DNA of 47,520 nucleotides from Planctomycetota bacterium (lineage in GTDB: Bacteria > Planctomycetota > UBA1135): positions 1-47,520 of the forward strand of contig RFGR01000172.1 of NCBI GenBank assembly GCA_003696625.1, read 5' to 3'. Numbering within the stretch: the first letter of the stretch is position 1; each line of letters starts with the position of its first letter. Positions 1-7,942 of the stretch are shown here, piece after piece. A program made the translations under genes and the position numbers. The notes beneath the pieces were generated by a model. The model ran no database searches. It worked only from the letters and a program-made list of their open reading frames with translations, and was not told the origin of the DNA.

Positions 1-156
1 ATCTACCCCGGCGCGGCCCACAGCCTGAGCCTCGCCAGCCACCGGCGGGCCAAGCTCGAGTGGGATCTGGCCTGGTTCGACTACTGGGTGCTGGGGCGGC
101 GGGCGGCCGCGTCAGCGACTCCTCAGTCCGCCACTTCCACCCGCGCGAAGAGGTAG
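1..156 (+). CDS. C-terminal end of a prolyl oligopeptidase-like (S9) peptidase, partial
   Basis: The window opens inside a plus-strand reading frame that runs to TAG at 154-156. The visible 51 residues read like the last helix of S9-family serine peptidases: a 'YPGAAHSLS' stretch, which would carry the catalytic histidine (H7 of the fragment), followed by 'WDLAWFDYWVLG', typical of the closing W-x-x-x-WFDYW segment of secreted dipeptidyl/acylaminoacyl peptidases. The nucleophile serine and aspartate would lie upstream of the window. The 3' end overlaps the minus-strand lipoprotein gene (123-671) by 34 bp, tail to tail. The ORF track missed it because it has no start codon here. The reading frame is solid; the family call rests on a short stretch and is moderate. 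Confidence 0.6.
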   Translation: MYPGAAHSLSLASHRRAKLEWDLAWFDYWVLGRRAAASATPQSATSTRAKR

Positions 157-671
157 CCGCCGCTGGCCGGATTCCGCCCCAGCGGCAGCTCCCATACCCG
201 GCGGTCCGGGGCGGGCTCCAGGCGCAGCGGCTCCTCGGCGGCGGGCTCGCCGCTGGCCAGGAGCAGGCGGAAGGAGCCCTCGGCCCGCCACAGGCCGTGC
301 CACCGGGTCGGCCGCAGCTCCAGCCGCAGCCGCCAGTCGTTCCGCTGCTCGGGGGGAACCACCACCGCCGGCCGGGTGGCGGCATCGCCGGCGGCGGCCA
401 CGGCCTCGGCCGCGCGCAGCGGCTGGTCGGGCAGAGCCTGGACCACCGAGGCGCCGGTCTCGTAGACGATCGTGCCCCCGTCCCAGCCGGCCAGCTCCTG
501 CCGGCCGTAGCCGACCGCCTGCGCGGGGTCGGACAGGTCGGGGTCGGGGCGGTCGGACTCGAACAGCTCGACCACCGCCGTCAGGGTGGCCCGACCCGGC
601 GGCGGCCCCTCCGGTGCGGGCGCCTGGCAGGCGGTGGCGGCCAGCAGGGACAGGAGGATCGCCGGCCTCAT
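123..671 (-). CDS. small putative lipoprotein
   Basis: This gene encodes 182 residues of unknown function. The N-terminus 'MRPAILLSLLAATAC' is a lipoprotein signal with a lipobox (A-T-A-C), so the mature protein should start at Cys15 and be lipid-anchored. The rest is predicted beta-rich, with alternating hydrophobic residues ('WRLRLELRPTRW', 'GYLFARVEVAD'). It is the last of three minus-strand genes (hemerythrin, lipoprotein, lipoprotein); 10 nt separate it from the gene upstream. Its ATG is preceded by TAGAAT with 7 nt between, and the TAG of that box is the stop codon of the upstream lipoprotein. No Shine-Dalgarno sequence is visible. It resembles its neighbour in size and layout (beta-rich lipoprotein with a tryptophan-rich middle), so the two may be distant paralogues. 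I do not recognise the family. Confidence 0.72.
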   Translation of the reverse strand: MRPAILLSLLAATACQAPAPEGPPPGRATLTAVVELFESDRPDPDLSDPAQAVGYGRQELAGWDGGTIVYETGASVVQALPDQPLRAAEAVAAAGDAATRPAVVVPPEQRNDWRLRLELRPTRWHGLWRAEGSFRLLLASGEPAAEEPLRLEPAPDRRVWELPLGRNPASGGYLFARVEVAD

Positions 672-681
672 CGACCGAATT

Positions 682-1206
682 CTAACTCGCTTCGGAGCCC
701 CCGGCAGGCTCTTCCGGCTCGATCCGGACGCTCACCGAGTGCGGCCCGCCGCCGAGGGGGTGCGGCCCGAGGTCGACCGTCCACGCCCCCTCCTCGTTCG
801 GCGGCAGCAGCACCCGTTGGGTCCAAACCGCGCCGGCGCGGGGCTCCCGCCAGATCAGGTTGAAGCGGGCCCGCCAGGCGCCGCCGAAGGCCCGGCCGAC
901 CCCGACTCGGCCGATCTCGACCGCCGGCAGATCGGGCGGCGATGGGGCGGCCGCGTAGCTCACCACCGGCACCGTGGCCGCGGCCGGCCCCTCCCGGCCG
1001 CCGACCAGCTCGGGCTCGAACTGGCGCCAGGACCAGTCGAAGGAGCCGGCGGACTCGACCTCGACCGGCAGCGAGAAGACGGCCTCGTCACCGGACAGCT
1101 CGACGACCAGAACGACCCTTTCCGGGGCGTAGAAGCTCTGGTCCACCACCTGGCGGGTGCAAGACAGGGCGAGCAGGGCCGGGAGCAGGGCGAGGATCCG
1201 CCTCAT
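682..1206 (-). CDS. small putative lipoprotein
   Basis: This gene encodes 174 residues starting 'MRRILALLPALLALSC', a clear lipoprotein signal with Cys16 as the predicted lipidated residue. The mature part is beta-rich and contains 'FDWSWRQFEPELVGG' and 'WTVDLGPHPLGG'. No catalytic motif is visible and I do not recognise a family. It lies 9 nt downstream of the hemerythrin-like gene and 10 nt upstream of the other lipoprotein, all on the minus strand, so a common function at the cell envelope is plausible but unproven. The ATG is preceded by TAGAAT and a 6-nt spacer, and the TAG is the stop codon of the hemerythrin gene; no ribosome binding site is visible. Confidence 0.72.
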   Translation of the reverse strand: MRRILALLPALLALSCTRQVVDQSFYAPERVVLVVELSGDEAVFSLPVEVESAGSFDWSWRQFEPELVGGREGPAAATVPVVSYAAAPSPPDLPAVEIGRVGVGRAFGGAWRARFNLIWREPRAGAVWTQRVLLPPNEEGAWTVDLGPHPLGGGPHSVSVRIEPEEPAGGSEAS

Positions 1207-1215
1207 GGCGGCATT

Positions 1216-1704
1216 CTAGACCCGCTGGATCGCCTCGCACTCCTCCCAGATCCGCCGCCGCTCCTCGCCCTGGATGCACTCGTCCAGCTTCGGGAACAGG
1301 ACCGCCCGCTCGCGCCGGTCGTGGTGGTCGATGACTTCCTTCAGCATCCGCTCCTCCTCGATCACATAGACCTTTTCCCGTGGGGTGATCCGCCCCGCCC
1401 GCTCCAGGGTCAGCATCCGCTCCTGGGTGCGGCGGAGCAGCCGCTCGAGCTTGCGATGCTCGTCGAACAGCAGCTCGGGCGTGCAGCCGAGCTGGGGCTC
1501 GACCCGCTCGGCGAAGATCGGCAGCAGGATCTCGTCTTCGGCCCGAATGTGGGCCTTGAGCATGAGGTTGAGACGGTCGAGATGGCAGCGGGCGCCGGCC
1601 AGGTCGCCCTCGACGATGGCGTCCTGATGGAGGTGGAGTTCCTCCAGAATCGCCTCGTGGACGCGTTCGAGCCGGCGGAAGGAGGGTGTGGAGGCGGGTT
1701 CCAT
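1216..1704 (-). CDS. hemerythrin HHE-domain protein
   Basis: This is a cytosolic 162-residue four-helix protein with the hemerythrin-like iron-ligand pattern: His16 in helix A, His52-x3-Glu56 in helix B, His83 in helix C and a His127/His128-x3-Glu132 pair in helix D ('DHHDRRERAVLFP'). Family members bind a di-iron centre and serve in oxygen or NO sensing, iron storage or redox stress; the exact ligand here cannot be decided. The spacing of the histidines matches the bacterial HHE family and not a pseudogene. The gene is divergent from lpd (114 bp between) and leads a minus-strand cluster with two lipoproteins. Alternative: a regulatory HHE protein of a redox enzyme. Confidence 0.85.
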   Translation of the reverse strand: MEPASTPSFRRLERVHEAILEELHLHQDAIVEGDLAGARCHLDRLNLMLKAHIRAEDEILLPIFAERVEPQLGCTPELLFDEHRKLERLLRRTQERMLTLERAGRITPREKVYVIEEERMLKEVIDHHDRRERAVLFPKLDECIQGEERRRIWEECEAIQRV

Positions 1705-1759
1705 CCGGGCCTAGGAATAGGCCCGCGCCGGGCGATGTCCAGAGCGATCGCCGGCGGCC

Positions 1760-1814
1760 TAGAATGGTCCGCCCGCGGCCGGCCGGGACCGGCCTGGAAG
1801 GCGCCGAAAGGAGG
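1760..1814 (+). promoter_or_regulatory. -10 box and Shine-Dalgarno leading into lpd
   Basis: TAGAAT at 1760-1765 fits a -10 element. A start site near 1772 would give a leader of about 47 nt. It ends with AAAGGAGG (1807-1814), 4 nt before the lpd ATG: one of the few strong Shine-Dalgarno sequences in this window. No convincing -35 is seen. The element lies in the 114-bp gap shared with the divergent hemerythrin gene. Confidence 0.55.
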
Positions 1815-1818
1815 CGAA

Positions 1819-3219
1819 ATGAGCGAGATCCGTACCGATGCGGTGGTGGTCGGCGCCGGTCCGGCCGGCTACGTCTGCGCCATCCGGCTGGCCCAGTACG
1901 GGCGCCGGGTGGTGGTGGTCGAGCAGGCCGAGCTGGGCGGCACCTGCCTGAACCAGGGCTGCATCCCATCCAAGGCCCTGATCGCCGCCGGGCACTTCCT
2001 CGATCAGGTGGACCACGCTCAGGCGATGGGTTTCACGGTCGCCCGGCCGGAGCTGGACCTGGGCAAGCTGGTCGCGTGGAAGGACTCGATCGTCCAGCGG
2101 CTCACCGGCGGCATCGGCATGCTGTTCAAGAAGCGGAAGATCGAACTCGTCCGCGGCCGCGCCCGGCTGGCCGCCCCGAACCGGGTGGCGGTCGAGACCG
2201 CCGACGGCCCGGTCGAAATCGCCGCCCGCGACGTGGTCCTGGCCACCGGCTCCGAGCCGGCGCCGATCCCCGGCTTCGAGTTCGGCGAGCGGGTCTGGTC
2301 GAGCACCGAGGCGCTGTCGCCGACCGAAGTCCCCGGCCGCCTGCTGGTGATCGGCGGCGGCGTGATCGGTTTGGAGCTGGGTATGTTCTACGCCCGGGTC
2401 GGGGCCGAGGTGCGGGTGGTCGAGTACATGGACCAGATCCTGCCCGGGATCGATCCGGAGCTGGTCAAGGTGGTGGCGCGCAAGGCCAAGAAGGCCGGGA
2501 TCAAGATCCACACCTCGGCCGCGGCCCAGGGCTGGTCCGAGGCCGACGGCGCCCTCGAGGTGCGGGTCGAGGAGAAGGGGAAAGAGCAGGTCTTCGCCGC
2601 CGACCGGATCCTGCTGACGGTCGGGCGCCGGCCGGTCACCCGCGGCCTCGGCCTGGAGGAGGTCGGCGTCAAAGTGGACGAGCGCGGCTTCGTGCCGGTC
2701 GACGCCCAGCGCCAGACCAACGTGCCGCACGTCTACGCCATCGGCGACATCGGCCACGGGCCGATGTTGGCCCACAAGGGCTCGGCCGAGGGCCTAGCGG
2801 CGGCGGCGGCCATCGCCGGCCGGCCCGGGGCCGCCTACGACCCGAAGGTGGTGCCGGCGGTGATCTTCACCGACCCGGAGATCGCCTGCGTCGGCCTGAG
2901 CGAGGCCGAGGCGCGCGAACAGGGCCGCGAGGTCAAGGTCGGGCGCTTCAACTTCGGCGCCAACGGCCGGGCACTGTCGCTCCAGCAGACCGACGGCCTG
3001 GTCAAGGTGGTGGCCGACGCGGCCGACGACACCGTCCTCGGCCTGCACATGGTCGGCCCGAACGTCACCGACATGATCGCCGAGGGGGCGGTGGCCATCG
3101 AGGGCGGGCTCACCGCCGAGGACCTGGCCCTGACCATCCACCCGCACCCGACCTTGGCCGAGACGATCATGGAGGCGGCCGAGGACGTCCACGGCCTGGC
3201 CGTGCATGCGGCGAGGTAG
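1819..3219 (+). CDS. lpd: dihydrolipoyl dehydrogenase (E3)
   Basis: A flavoprotein of 466 residues that reoxidises the dihydrolipoyl group of 2-oxoacid dehydrogenase complexes or the glycine cleavage system, passing electrons to NAD. The N-terminal FAD fold 'VVVGAGPAGYVCAIR' is followed by the redox disulfide C43-LNQG-C48. A second Rossmann motif 'VIGGGVIGLELG' binds NAD, 'YAIGD' is the second FAD contact, and the C-terminal 'HPHPTLAETIMEA' carries the catalytic His-Glu pair. Length and order are standard. The start is set by AAAGGAGG just upstream; the ORF track's longer frame beginning at 586 is a shadow. It is followed after 12 nt by lipB, which makes the lipoyl group this enzyme acts on, then by an ADP-forming acyl-CoA synthetase. 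The E1/E2 subunits are not in the window. Confidence 0.95.
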   Translation: MSEIRTDAVVVGAGPAGYVCAIRLAQYGRRVVVVEQAELGGTCLNQGCIPSKALIAAGHFLDQVDHAQAMGFTVARPELDLGKLVAWKDSIVQRLTGGIGMLFKKRKIELVRGRARLAAPNRVAVETADGPVEIAARDVVLATGSEPAPIPGFEFGERVWSSTEALSPTEVPGRLLVIGGGVIGLELGMFYARVGAEVRVVEYMDQILPGIDPELVKVVARKAKKAGIKIHTSAAAQGWSEADGALEVRVEEKGKEQVFAADRILLTVGRRPVTRGLGLEEVGVKVDERGFVPVDAQRQTNVPHVYAIGDIGHGPMLAHKGSAEGLAAAAAIAGRPGAAYDPKVVPAVIFTDPEIACVGLSEAEAREQGREVKVGRFNFGANGRALSLQQTDGLVKVVADAADDTVLGLHMVGPNVTDMIAEGAVAIEGGLTAEDLALTIHPHPTLAETIMEAAEDVHGLAVHAAR

Positions 3220-3231
3220 CGCCGCCCCGCC

Positions 3232-3870
3232 GTGGCCATCAGCACCGCGCCGCGCTGGGAGGTCGAGGACCTCGGGCGCTGCGCCTACCAGGAGGCCGGG
3301 GTGCGGATGGCGGCGGCGGTGGCCGAGCGGGCGGCCGGCGGCGACGCCGACCGCCTCCTCCTGGCCGAGTTCGAGCCGGTCCTGACCGTCGGCCGGGGCG
3401 GCGGACCGGCGGCGGCCTACGCCGGACTCGGCATCCCGGTGTACGAGGTCGAGCGGGGCGGCAAGGCCACCTTCCACGGCCCCGGCCAGGTGGTGGCCTA
3501 CCCGATCGTCGGTCTCGAAGGCCCGGCCCGGGACCTGCACGCCTACCTGCACGCGCTGGAGGAGGCGCTGATCCGCACCGTCGGCCGCTTCGGCCTGGTC
3601 GGCGGCCGCGATCCGCGCAACACCGGTTGCTGGGTGCGGGGGCGGAAGATCGCCTCGATCGGGGTGGCGGTGCGCCGCTGGGTGGCCTATCACGGGGTCG
3701 CGCTGAACGTCAGCACCGATTTGGCCTGGTTTCGGCGCTTCGATCCCTGCGGGCTCGCCCCGGACACGATGACATCCCTGGCGGAGGAACTCCGCCCCGA
3801 CCCCCCGCCCAGCCTCCGGGCGGTCAAGGCCGCGCTGGCCGAGGAGCTGGCGGCGGTTCTGCGTACATGA
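3232..3870 (+). CDS. lipB: octanoyltransferase LipB
   Basis: Transfers octanoyl from acyl carrier protein to lipoyl domains, the first step of lipoate biosynthesis. The 212 residues hold the family hallmarks: 'ERGGKATFHGPGQ' (75-86), 'GRKIASIG' with the catalytic Lys139, 'YHGVALNV' and 'FDPCGL' with the acyl-accepting Cys173. The start is GTG at 3232, 12 nt after the lpd stop, with no visible ribosome binding site, so translation probably follows lpd on the same transcript. The stop overlaps the next gene's start (ATGA). Together with lpd it links lipoylation to 2-oxoacid dehydrogenase function. No lipA is present in the window. Confidence 0.93.
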   Translation: MAISTAPRWEVEDLGRCAYQEAGVRMAAAVAERAAGGDADRLLLAEFEPVLTVGRGGGPAAAYAGLGIPVYEVERGGKATFHGPGQVVAYPIVGLEGPARDLHAYLHALEEALIRTVGRFGLVGGRDPRNTGCWVRGRKIASIGVAVRRWVAYHGVALNVSTDLAWFRRFDPCGLAPDTMTSLAEELRPDPPPSLRAVKAALAEELAAVLRT

Positions 3871-5996
3871 GCACTTCCCACAAGAAGCGGCCGCGCCCGG
3901 CCTCGTTGGACGCGGTCTTCCGCCCCCGTTCGATCGCCGTCGTCGGCGCCAGCCGGCGCCGCCACCAGATCGGCCACGAGATCGTCCGCAACCTGGTCGA
4001 GGGCGGCTTCACCGGACCGGTCTATCCGGTCAACCCCGGCGCCAAGGTGGTGTACTCGATGCACTGCCACCCGCGGGTCTCGGCCATTCCCGGCCCGGTC
4101 GATCTGGCGGTGCTGGTCGTGCCTTCCCGGCACGTGCTGGCGGCGGCGCGCGACTGCGCCCGCAAGAAGGTCAAGGCCCTGGTCGTGATCTCGGCCGGCT
4201 TCGCCGAGGTCGGCGGCGAGGGCGCCAAGCGCCAGGCCGAGTTGGTGGAGCTGTGCCGCCGGCACGGCATGCGGATCGTCGGCCCGAACTGCATGGGGGT
4301 ACTGAACACCGACGAGACGGTGGCGATGAACGCGACCTTCGCCGCCACCACTCCGACGCCGGGCGGTGCCGCCTTCCTGTCCCAGTCCGGCGCCCTCGGC
4401 GAGGCCATCTTGGCCGACGCCCGCGCCCTCGGGGTGGGCATGAGCCAGTTCGCGAGCGTCGGCAACCGGGCCGATGTCGGCCCGCCGGAATTGCTCGAGT
4501 ACTGGGAGAAAGATCCGCGCACGCGGATGATCCTGATGTACCTCGAGTCGCTCGGCGACCCGGAGGCCTTCATGGCCCACGCCCGGCGGGTGTCGCGGCA
4601 CAAGCCGGTGGTGGTCGTGAAGTCCGGCCGGACCGCGGCCGGCGCCCGGGCGGCGGTTTCGCACACCGGCTCGCTGGCCGGCTCCGAGGCGGCGATCGAC
4701 TCGCTCTTCGCCCAGTGCGGGGTGCTCCGGGTGGACTCCATGAAGGACCTCTTCATGCACGCCCGGGTGGCGCAGATGGAACGCATGCCCGCCGGGCGCC
4801 GGGTGGCGATCGTCACCAACGCCGGCGGCCCCGCCATCCTGGCTACCGACGCCTGCGTCGCCGCCGGCCTGGAGTTGGCCGAGCTGCGCCCGGCCACCGC
4901 CCGCCAGCTGGCCAAGGCCCTGCCGCCGGAAGCCTCCTGGGCCAATCCGGTGGACCTGATCGCCTCGGCCGACGCCGCCCGCTTCGACGCCGCCCTCGGC
5001 GCCGTCGTCGCCGATGCCAACGTCGACATGGTGATCGCGATCTTCGTTTCGCCGGTGATGATCGACGCGGCGGCCGTGGCCGAGGTCTTCGCCCGGCATT
5101 CCCGGGCGACCGACAAGCCCTTCGTCGCCTGCCTGCTCGGCAAGCAACAGGGCCAGGCGGCGGCCCGGACCCTGGCCGCGGCCGGGGTGCCGAACTTCCG
5201 CTTCCCGGAGGACGCGGCCAAGGCCCTCGGTGGGCTGTGGAAGATGAGCGAGCTGCGCCACCGCGACGCGACGCCGCCGCCGCGCTTCCGGATCCAGCGT
5301 CGGCGCGGCCGCGAGGCGGTCGAGCGGGCCCTGGCCGCCGGCCGCGAGCTGCTGAAGGGCACCGAGCTGTACGAGCTGCTGACCGCCTACGGCATCCCGG
5401 TGGTGCCCAGCCGGATCGTCCGCGAGCCCGAGGCGGCGGTGGCGGCGGCCGAGGAGATCGGCTGGCCGGTGGTGTTGAAGATCGAGGCCCAGGGCGTCAG
5501 TCACAAGAGCGATCGCGGCGGGGTGGTGCTCGATCTGCGCAATCCTGACGAGCTGCTGGCGGCCTGGGAGGATCTCGACCGTCGCTTCCGGCCGGAGGCG
5601 CCACGGCTGCAGATGCTGGTTCAGGCCCTGCGCCGGGACGGAGTCGAGACCTTCTTCGGCACCACCACCGACCCGCAGCTCGGCCGCCTGATCGCCTTCG
5701 GCCTCGGCGGCATCCACGTCGAGGTGCTGAAGGACGTCGTCTTCCGCCTCCACCCGTTGCTGCCGGCCGACGCCTGGGAGATGGTCGAGGGCATCCGTGG
5801 CAAGGAGCTGCTGCACGGCGTCCGCGGCAAGCCGCCGGTGGACGAGGAGCAACTGGTCGAGATGCTGCTCCGACTGAGCCGGATGCTGAGCGACCTGCCC
5901 GAGATCCGCGAACTCGACCTGAACCCCTTCCTGGCCGGCTACCGCGGCGTGGATTCCTGCGTGCTCGACGCCCGGGTGCGGCTGCGGCGGCTCTGA
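3867..5996 (+). CDS. ADP-forming acyl-CoA (acetyl-CoA) synthetase, fused alpha and beta subunits
   Basis: A 709-residue NDP-forming acyl-CoA ligase that interconverts acyl-CoA, ADP and phosphate with acid, CoA and ATP. Domains in order: CoA-binding Rossmann domain ('IAVVGASRRRHQIG', 22-36), succinyl-CoA-ligase-like domains with the phosphohistidine motif 'VSHTGSLAGSE' (His266), then an ATP-grasp domain from about residue 495 ('GVSHKSDRGGVV', 'ELDLNPF'). It lacks the C-terminal GNAT domain of Pat-type lysine acetyltransferases, so an energy-conserving role is more likely. ATG overlaps the lipB stop by 4 nt, indicating coupling. The last 58 bp overlap the convergent CoA-transferase/GNAT gene. 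The neighbourhood suggests 2-oxoacid to acyl-CoA to acid plus ATP; the substrate is not determined. Confidence 0.88.
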   Translation: MSTSHKKRPRPASLDAVFRPRSIAVVGASRRRHQIGHEIVRNLVEGGFTGPVYPVNPGAKVVYSMHCHPRVSAIPGPVDLAVLVVPSRHVLAAARDCARKKVKALVVISAGFAEVGGEGAKRQAELVELCRRHGMRIVGPNCMGVLNTDETVAMNATFAATTPTPGGAAFLSQSGALGEAILADARALGVGMSQFASVGNRADVGPPELLEYWEKDPRTRMILMYLESLGDPEAFMAHARRVSRHKPVVVVKSGRTAAGARAAVSHTGSLAGSEAAIDSLFAQCGVLRVDSMKDLFMHARVAQMERMPAGRRVAIVTNAGGPAILATDACVAAGLELAELRPATARQLAKALPPEASWANPVDLIASADAARFDAALGAVVADANVDMVIAIFVSPVMIDAAAVAEVFARHSRATDKPFVACLLGKQQGQAAARTLAAAGVPNFRFPEDAAKALGGLWKMSELRHRDATPPPRFRIQRRRGREAVERALAAGRELLKGTELYELLTAYGIPVVPSRIVREPEAAVAAAEEIGWPVVLKIEAQGVSHKSDRGGVVLDLRNPDELLAAWEDLDRRFRPEAPRLQMLVQALRRDGVETFFGTTTDPQLGRLIAFGLGGIHVEVLKDVVFRLHPLLPADAWEMVEGIRGKELLHGVRGKPPVDEEQLVEMLLRLSRMLSDLPEIRELDLNPFLAGYRGVDSCVLDARVRLRRL

Positions 5997-7897
5997 TCCG
6001 CCGGCGCCGGCCCCGTCTCCTCCGCGTCCCGGTCGAAGCGGATGCGGAGCAGGTACTGGCCCTCCTCGAGCCTGGTCTCGACCGGGTAGCCGCAGCGGTG
6101 GAAGACCTTCAGCATCGGTGCGTTCTCGACCTGGACGTGGGCGGTGACCCCCTCGGCGAAGTTCTCCCGCGCCACCTCGAGCAGCTCCTTGAGCAGGGCC
6201 GTGCCGATGCCGCGGTGCTGCCAGGCGTCCTCGACCGTGAAGGCGACGTCGGCCAAGCCAGTGTCCGGGTCGTAGGCGTATTGGGCCAGGGCGACCATCT
6301 GGGCGTGACCGGGCGGGCCGTAGACCGCCACGTGGGCGTAGCGGTTCTTGTAGTCGATGTCGAGGAACTCGCGCAGGTCGGCGTGGCCGATCGAGCGCAC
6401 CGCCGACAGGAAGCGGCGGTGGACGGTCTCCTCCGAGCAGCGCCGGAACATGTCCCGCAGCAGCTCCTCGTCGGTGCCGCGCAGCGGCCGCAGGCGCAGT
6501 TTGCGGCCGTCGCTGAGGATCAGCGGTTTCTCCCGCCCCTCCGGGTACGGGGCCAGGATCGGCGTCGACGGCTGGTCGCGGTAGAGACAGGCGCGGTCGC
6601 GGATCGACTCGAGCAGCCAGGCCCGGAACTTGGGGTGGGCGATGTGGATCAGCTCGAGCGCCCGCTCCCGCACCGTCTTGCCGTGCAGGTAAGCGACGCC
6701 GTACTCGGTGATCACGTAGTGGACGTCGGCCCGACTGGTGACCACCCCGGCGCCCTCAGCCAGGACCGGCACGATTCGGGAGATCGTTCCGCCCTTGGCG
6801 GTCGAGGGCATGGCGATGATCGGCTTGCCGCCCTTGCACATCGCCGCGCCGCGGATGAAATCGACTTGGCCGCCGACCCCCGAGTAGAAACGGGTGCCCT
6901 GCGAGTCGGAGCAGACCTGGCCAGTCAGGTCGACCTGCAGGGCGCTGTTGACCGCCACCAGGCGATGGTTGCGGGCGATCACCGTCGGGTCGTTGACGTA
7001 GTCGCAGCCGCGGAACTCGCACTCGGGGTTGTCGTCGATGAAGTCGTACAGGTCGCGCGATCCCATCGCGAAAGTGGCGACGATCTTGCGCCGATGGATG
7101 GTCTTGCGGCGGCCGTTCACCACCCCTTTGCGCGCCAGCCGGGCGACTCCGTCCGACAGCATCTCGGTGTGGATGCCGAGGTCCTTGCGCCCGTCGAGGG
7201 CGGCGAGGACGGCATCCGGGATCTTGCCGATGCCGAGCTGCAGGGTGTCGCCGTCTTCGACCAGCTCGGCGACGAAGCGGCCGATCCGCTCCTCCACCGG
7301 GCCGGGCGGCGGCGACTCCAGCTCCGGGATCGGCCGATCCGACCAAACGAGGGCGTCGATCCGCTCGACCGGCAAGAAGCTGTCGCCGTGCGTGCGCGGC
7401 ATGTTCGGGTTGACCTCGGCGATGACCAAGTGGGCGTGGTCGGCCGCCGCCCGCACCGCGTCGACCGAGACGCCGAGGCTGACGAAGCCGGCCTTGTCCG
7501 GCGGCGACACCGTGATCAGGGCGACGTCGAGCGGCAGCTGACCGCCCGGCCGGAACAGGTCCGGGATCTCGTGCAGGTGGATCGGCGTGTAGTCGGCCCG
7601 GCCGTCGGCCACCGCCTCGCGGACGTTGGGACCGATGAACAGGGCGTTGTGGCGGAAGCGCTCGGCCAGCGCCGGATCGGCCAGGGGATTGTCGCCGAGG
7701 GTGAGGATGCCGATGGTCTGGGCGTCGTCGGGGCCGACGTCCGGTCGGACCAGGGCCTCGAGCAGGGTGAGCGGGGCGGCGGCGCCCGAGCCGATGAAGA
7801 TCCGGCTGCCGGAGGGGATGCGGCTGACCGCCTCCTCGGGCTCGACCAGCCGGTCGCCGAGCCAGCGCCGTTCCGCAGCAGTCATGACCCTTGCCAT
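5939..7897 (-). CDS. acetyl-CoA hydrolase/CoA-transferase fused to a GNAT acetyltransferase
   Basis: A 652-residue two-domain enzyme. Residues 1-455 are an acetyl-CoA hydrolase/4-hydroxybutyrate CoA-transferase-type domain: 'LQLGIGKIPDAV' (219-230), 'GIHTEMLSDG' with a glutamate (Glu245) at the position I take as catalytic by family analogy, and 'FYSGVGGQVDFIRGAA' (337-352). Residues 465-625 are a GNAT domain with acetyl-CoA loop 'WQHRGIGTALL' (559-569). The tail is basic and low-complexity. The fusion is a known architecture. The neighbouring acyl-CoA synthetase lacks the GNAT module that its Pat relatives carry, so protein acetylation and CoA transfer may be coupled here; that is inference. 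The gene converges on, and overlaps by 58 bp, the synthetase. A TATAAG box 8 nt before ATG suggests a leaderless transcript. Confidence 0.87.
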   Translation of the reverse strand: MARVMTAAERRWLGDRLVEPEEAVSRIPSGSRIFIGSGAAAPLTLLEALVRPDVGPDDAQTIGILTLGDNPLADPALAERFRHNALFIGPNVREAVADGRADYTPIHLHEIPDLFRPGGQLPLDVALITVSPPDKAGFVSLGVSVDAVRAAADHAHLVIAEVNPNMPRTHGDSFLPVERIDALVWSDRPIPELESPPPGPVEERIGRFVAELVEDGDTLQLGIGKIPDAVLAALDGRKDLGIHTEMLSDGVARLARKGVVNGRRKTIHRRKIVATFAMGSRDLYDFIDDNPECEFRGCDYVNDPTVIARNHRLVAVNSALQVDLTGQVCSDSQGTRFYSGVGGQVDFIRGAAMCKGGKPIIAMPSTAKGGTISRIVPVLAEGAGVVTSRADVHYVITEYGVAYLHGKTVRERALELIHIAHPKFRAWLLESIRDRACLYRDQPSTPILAPYPEGREKPLILSDGRKLRLRPLRGTDEELLRDMFRRCSEETVHRRFLSAVRSIGHADLREFLDIDYKNRYAHVAVYGPPGHAQMVALAQYAYDPDTGLADVAFTVEDAWQHRGIGTALLKELLEVARENFAEGVTAHVQVENAPMLKVFHRCGYPVETRLEEGQYLLRIRFDRDAEETGPAPADQSRRSRTRASSTQESTPR

Positions 7898-7905
7898 GGC
7901 CCTGT

Positions 7906-7911
7906 CTTATA
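7906..7911 (-). promoter_or_regulatory. -10 box of the CoA-transferase/GNAT gene
   Basis: On the minus strand TATAAG ends 8 nt before the ATG at 7897. Transcription would begin within about two bases of the start codon, so the mRNA would be leaderless or nearly so. A weak TTCCCG stands 17 nt upstream as a possible -35. No Shine-Dalgarno sequence fits between. Confidence 0.5.
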
Positions 7912-7942
7912 GGCCACGACGGGGCGCGCGGGAACGGTTCTC

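Noticed and set aside
586-3219. 877-residue ORF, and similarly the long frames 1686-5996, 12329-17092 and 20866-25461, read as giant fusion proteins
   Set aside because: Each is a real gene extended 5' through a stop-poor GC-rich shadow of a neighbouring gene. Signal peptides, ribosome binding sites or ATGA overlaps place the true starts inside.
6098-7912. 604-residue plus-strand ORF antisense to the CoA-transferase/GNAT gene
   Set aside because: It is a complementary-frame shadow with Val/Gly/Asp-rich low-information sequence and no domain; the minus strand has clear motifs.
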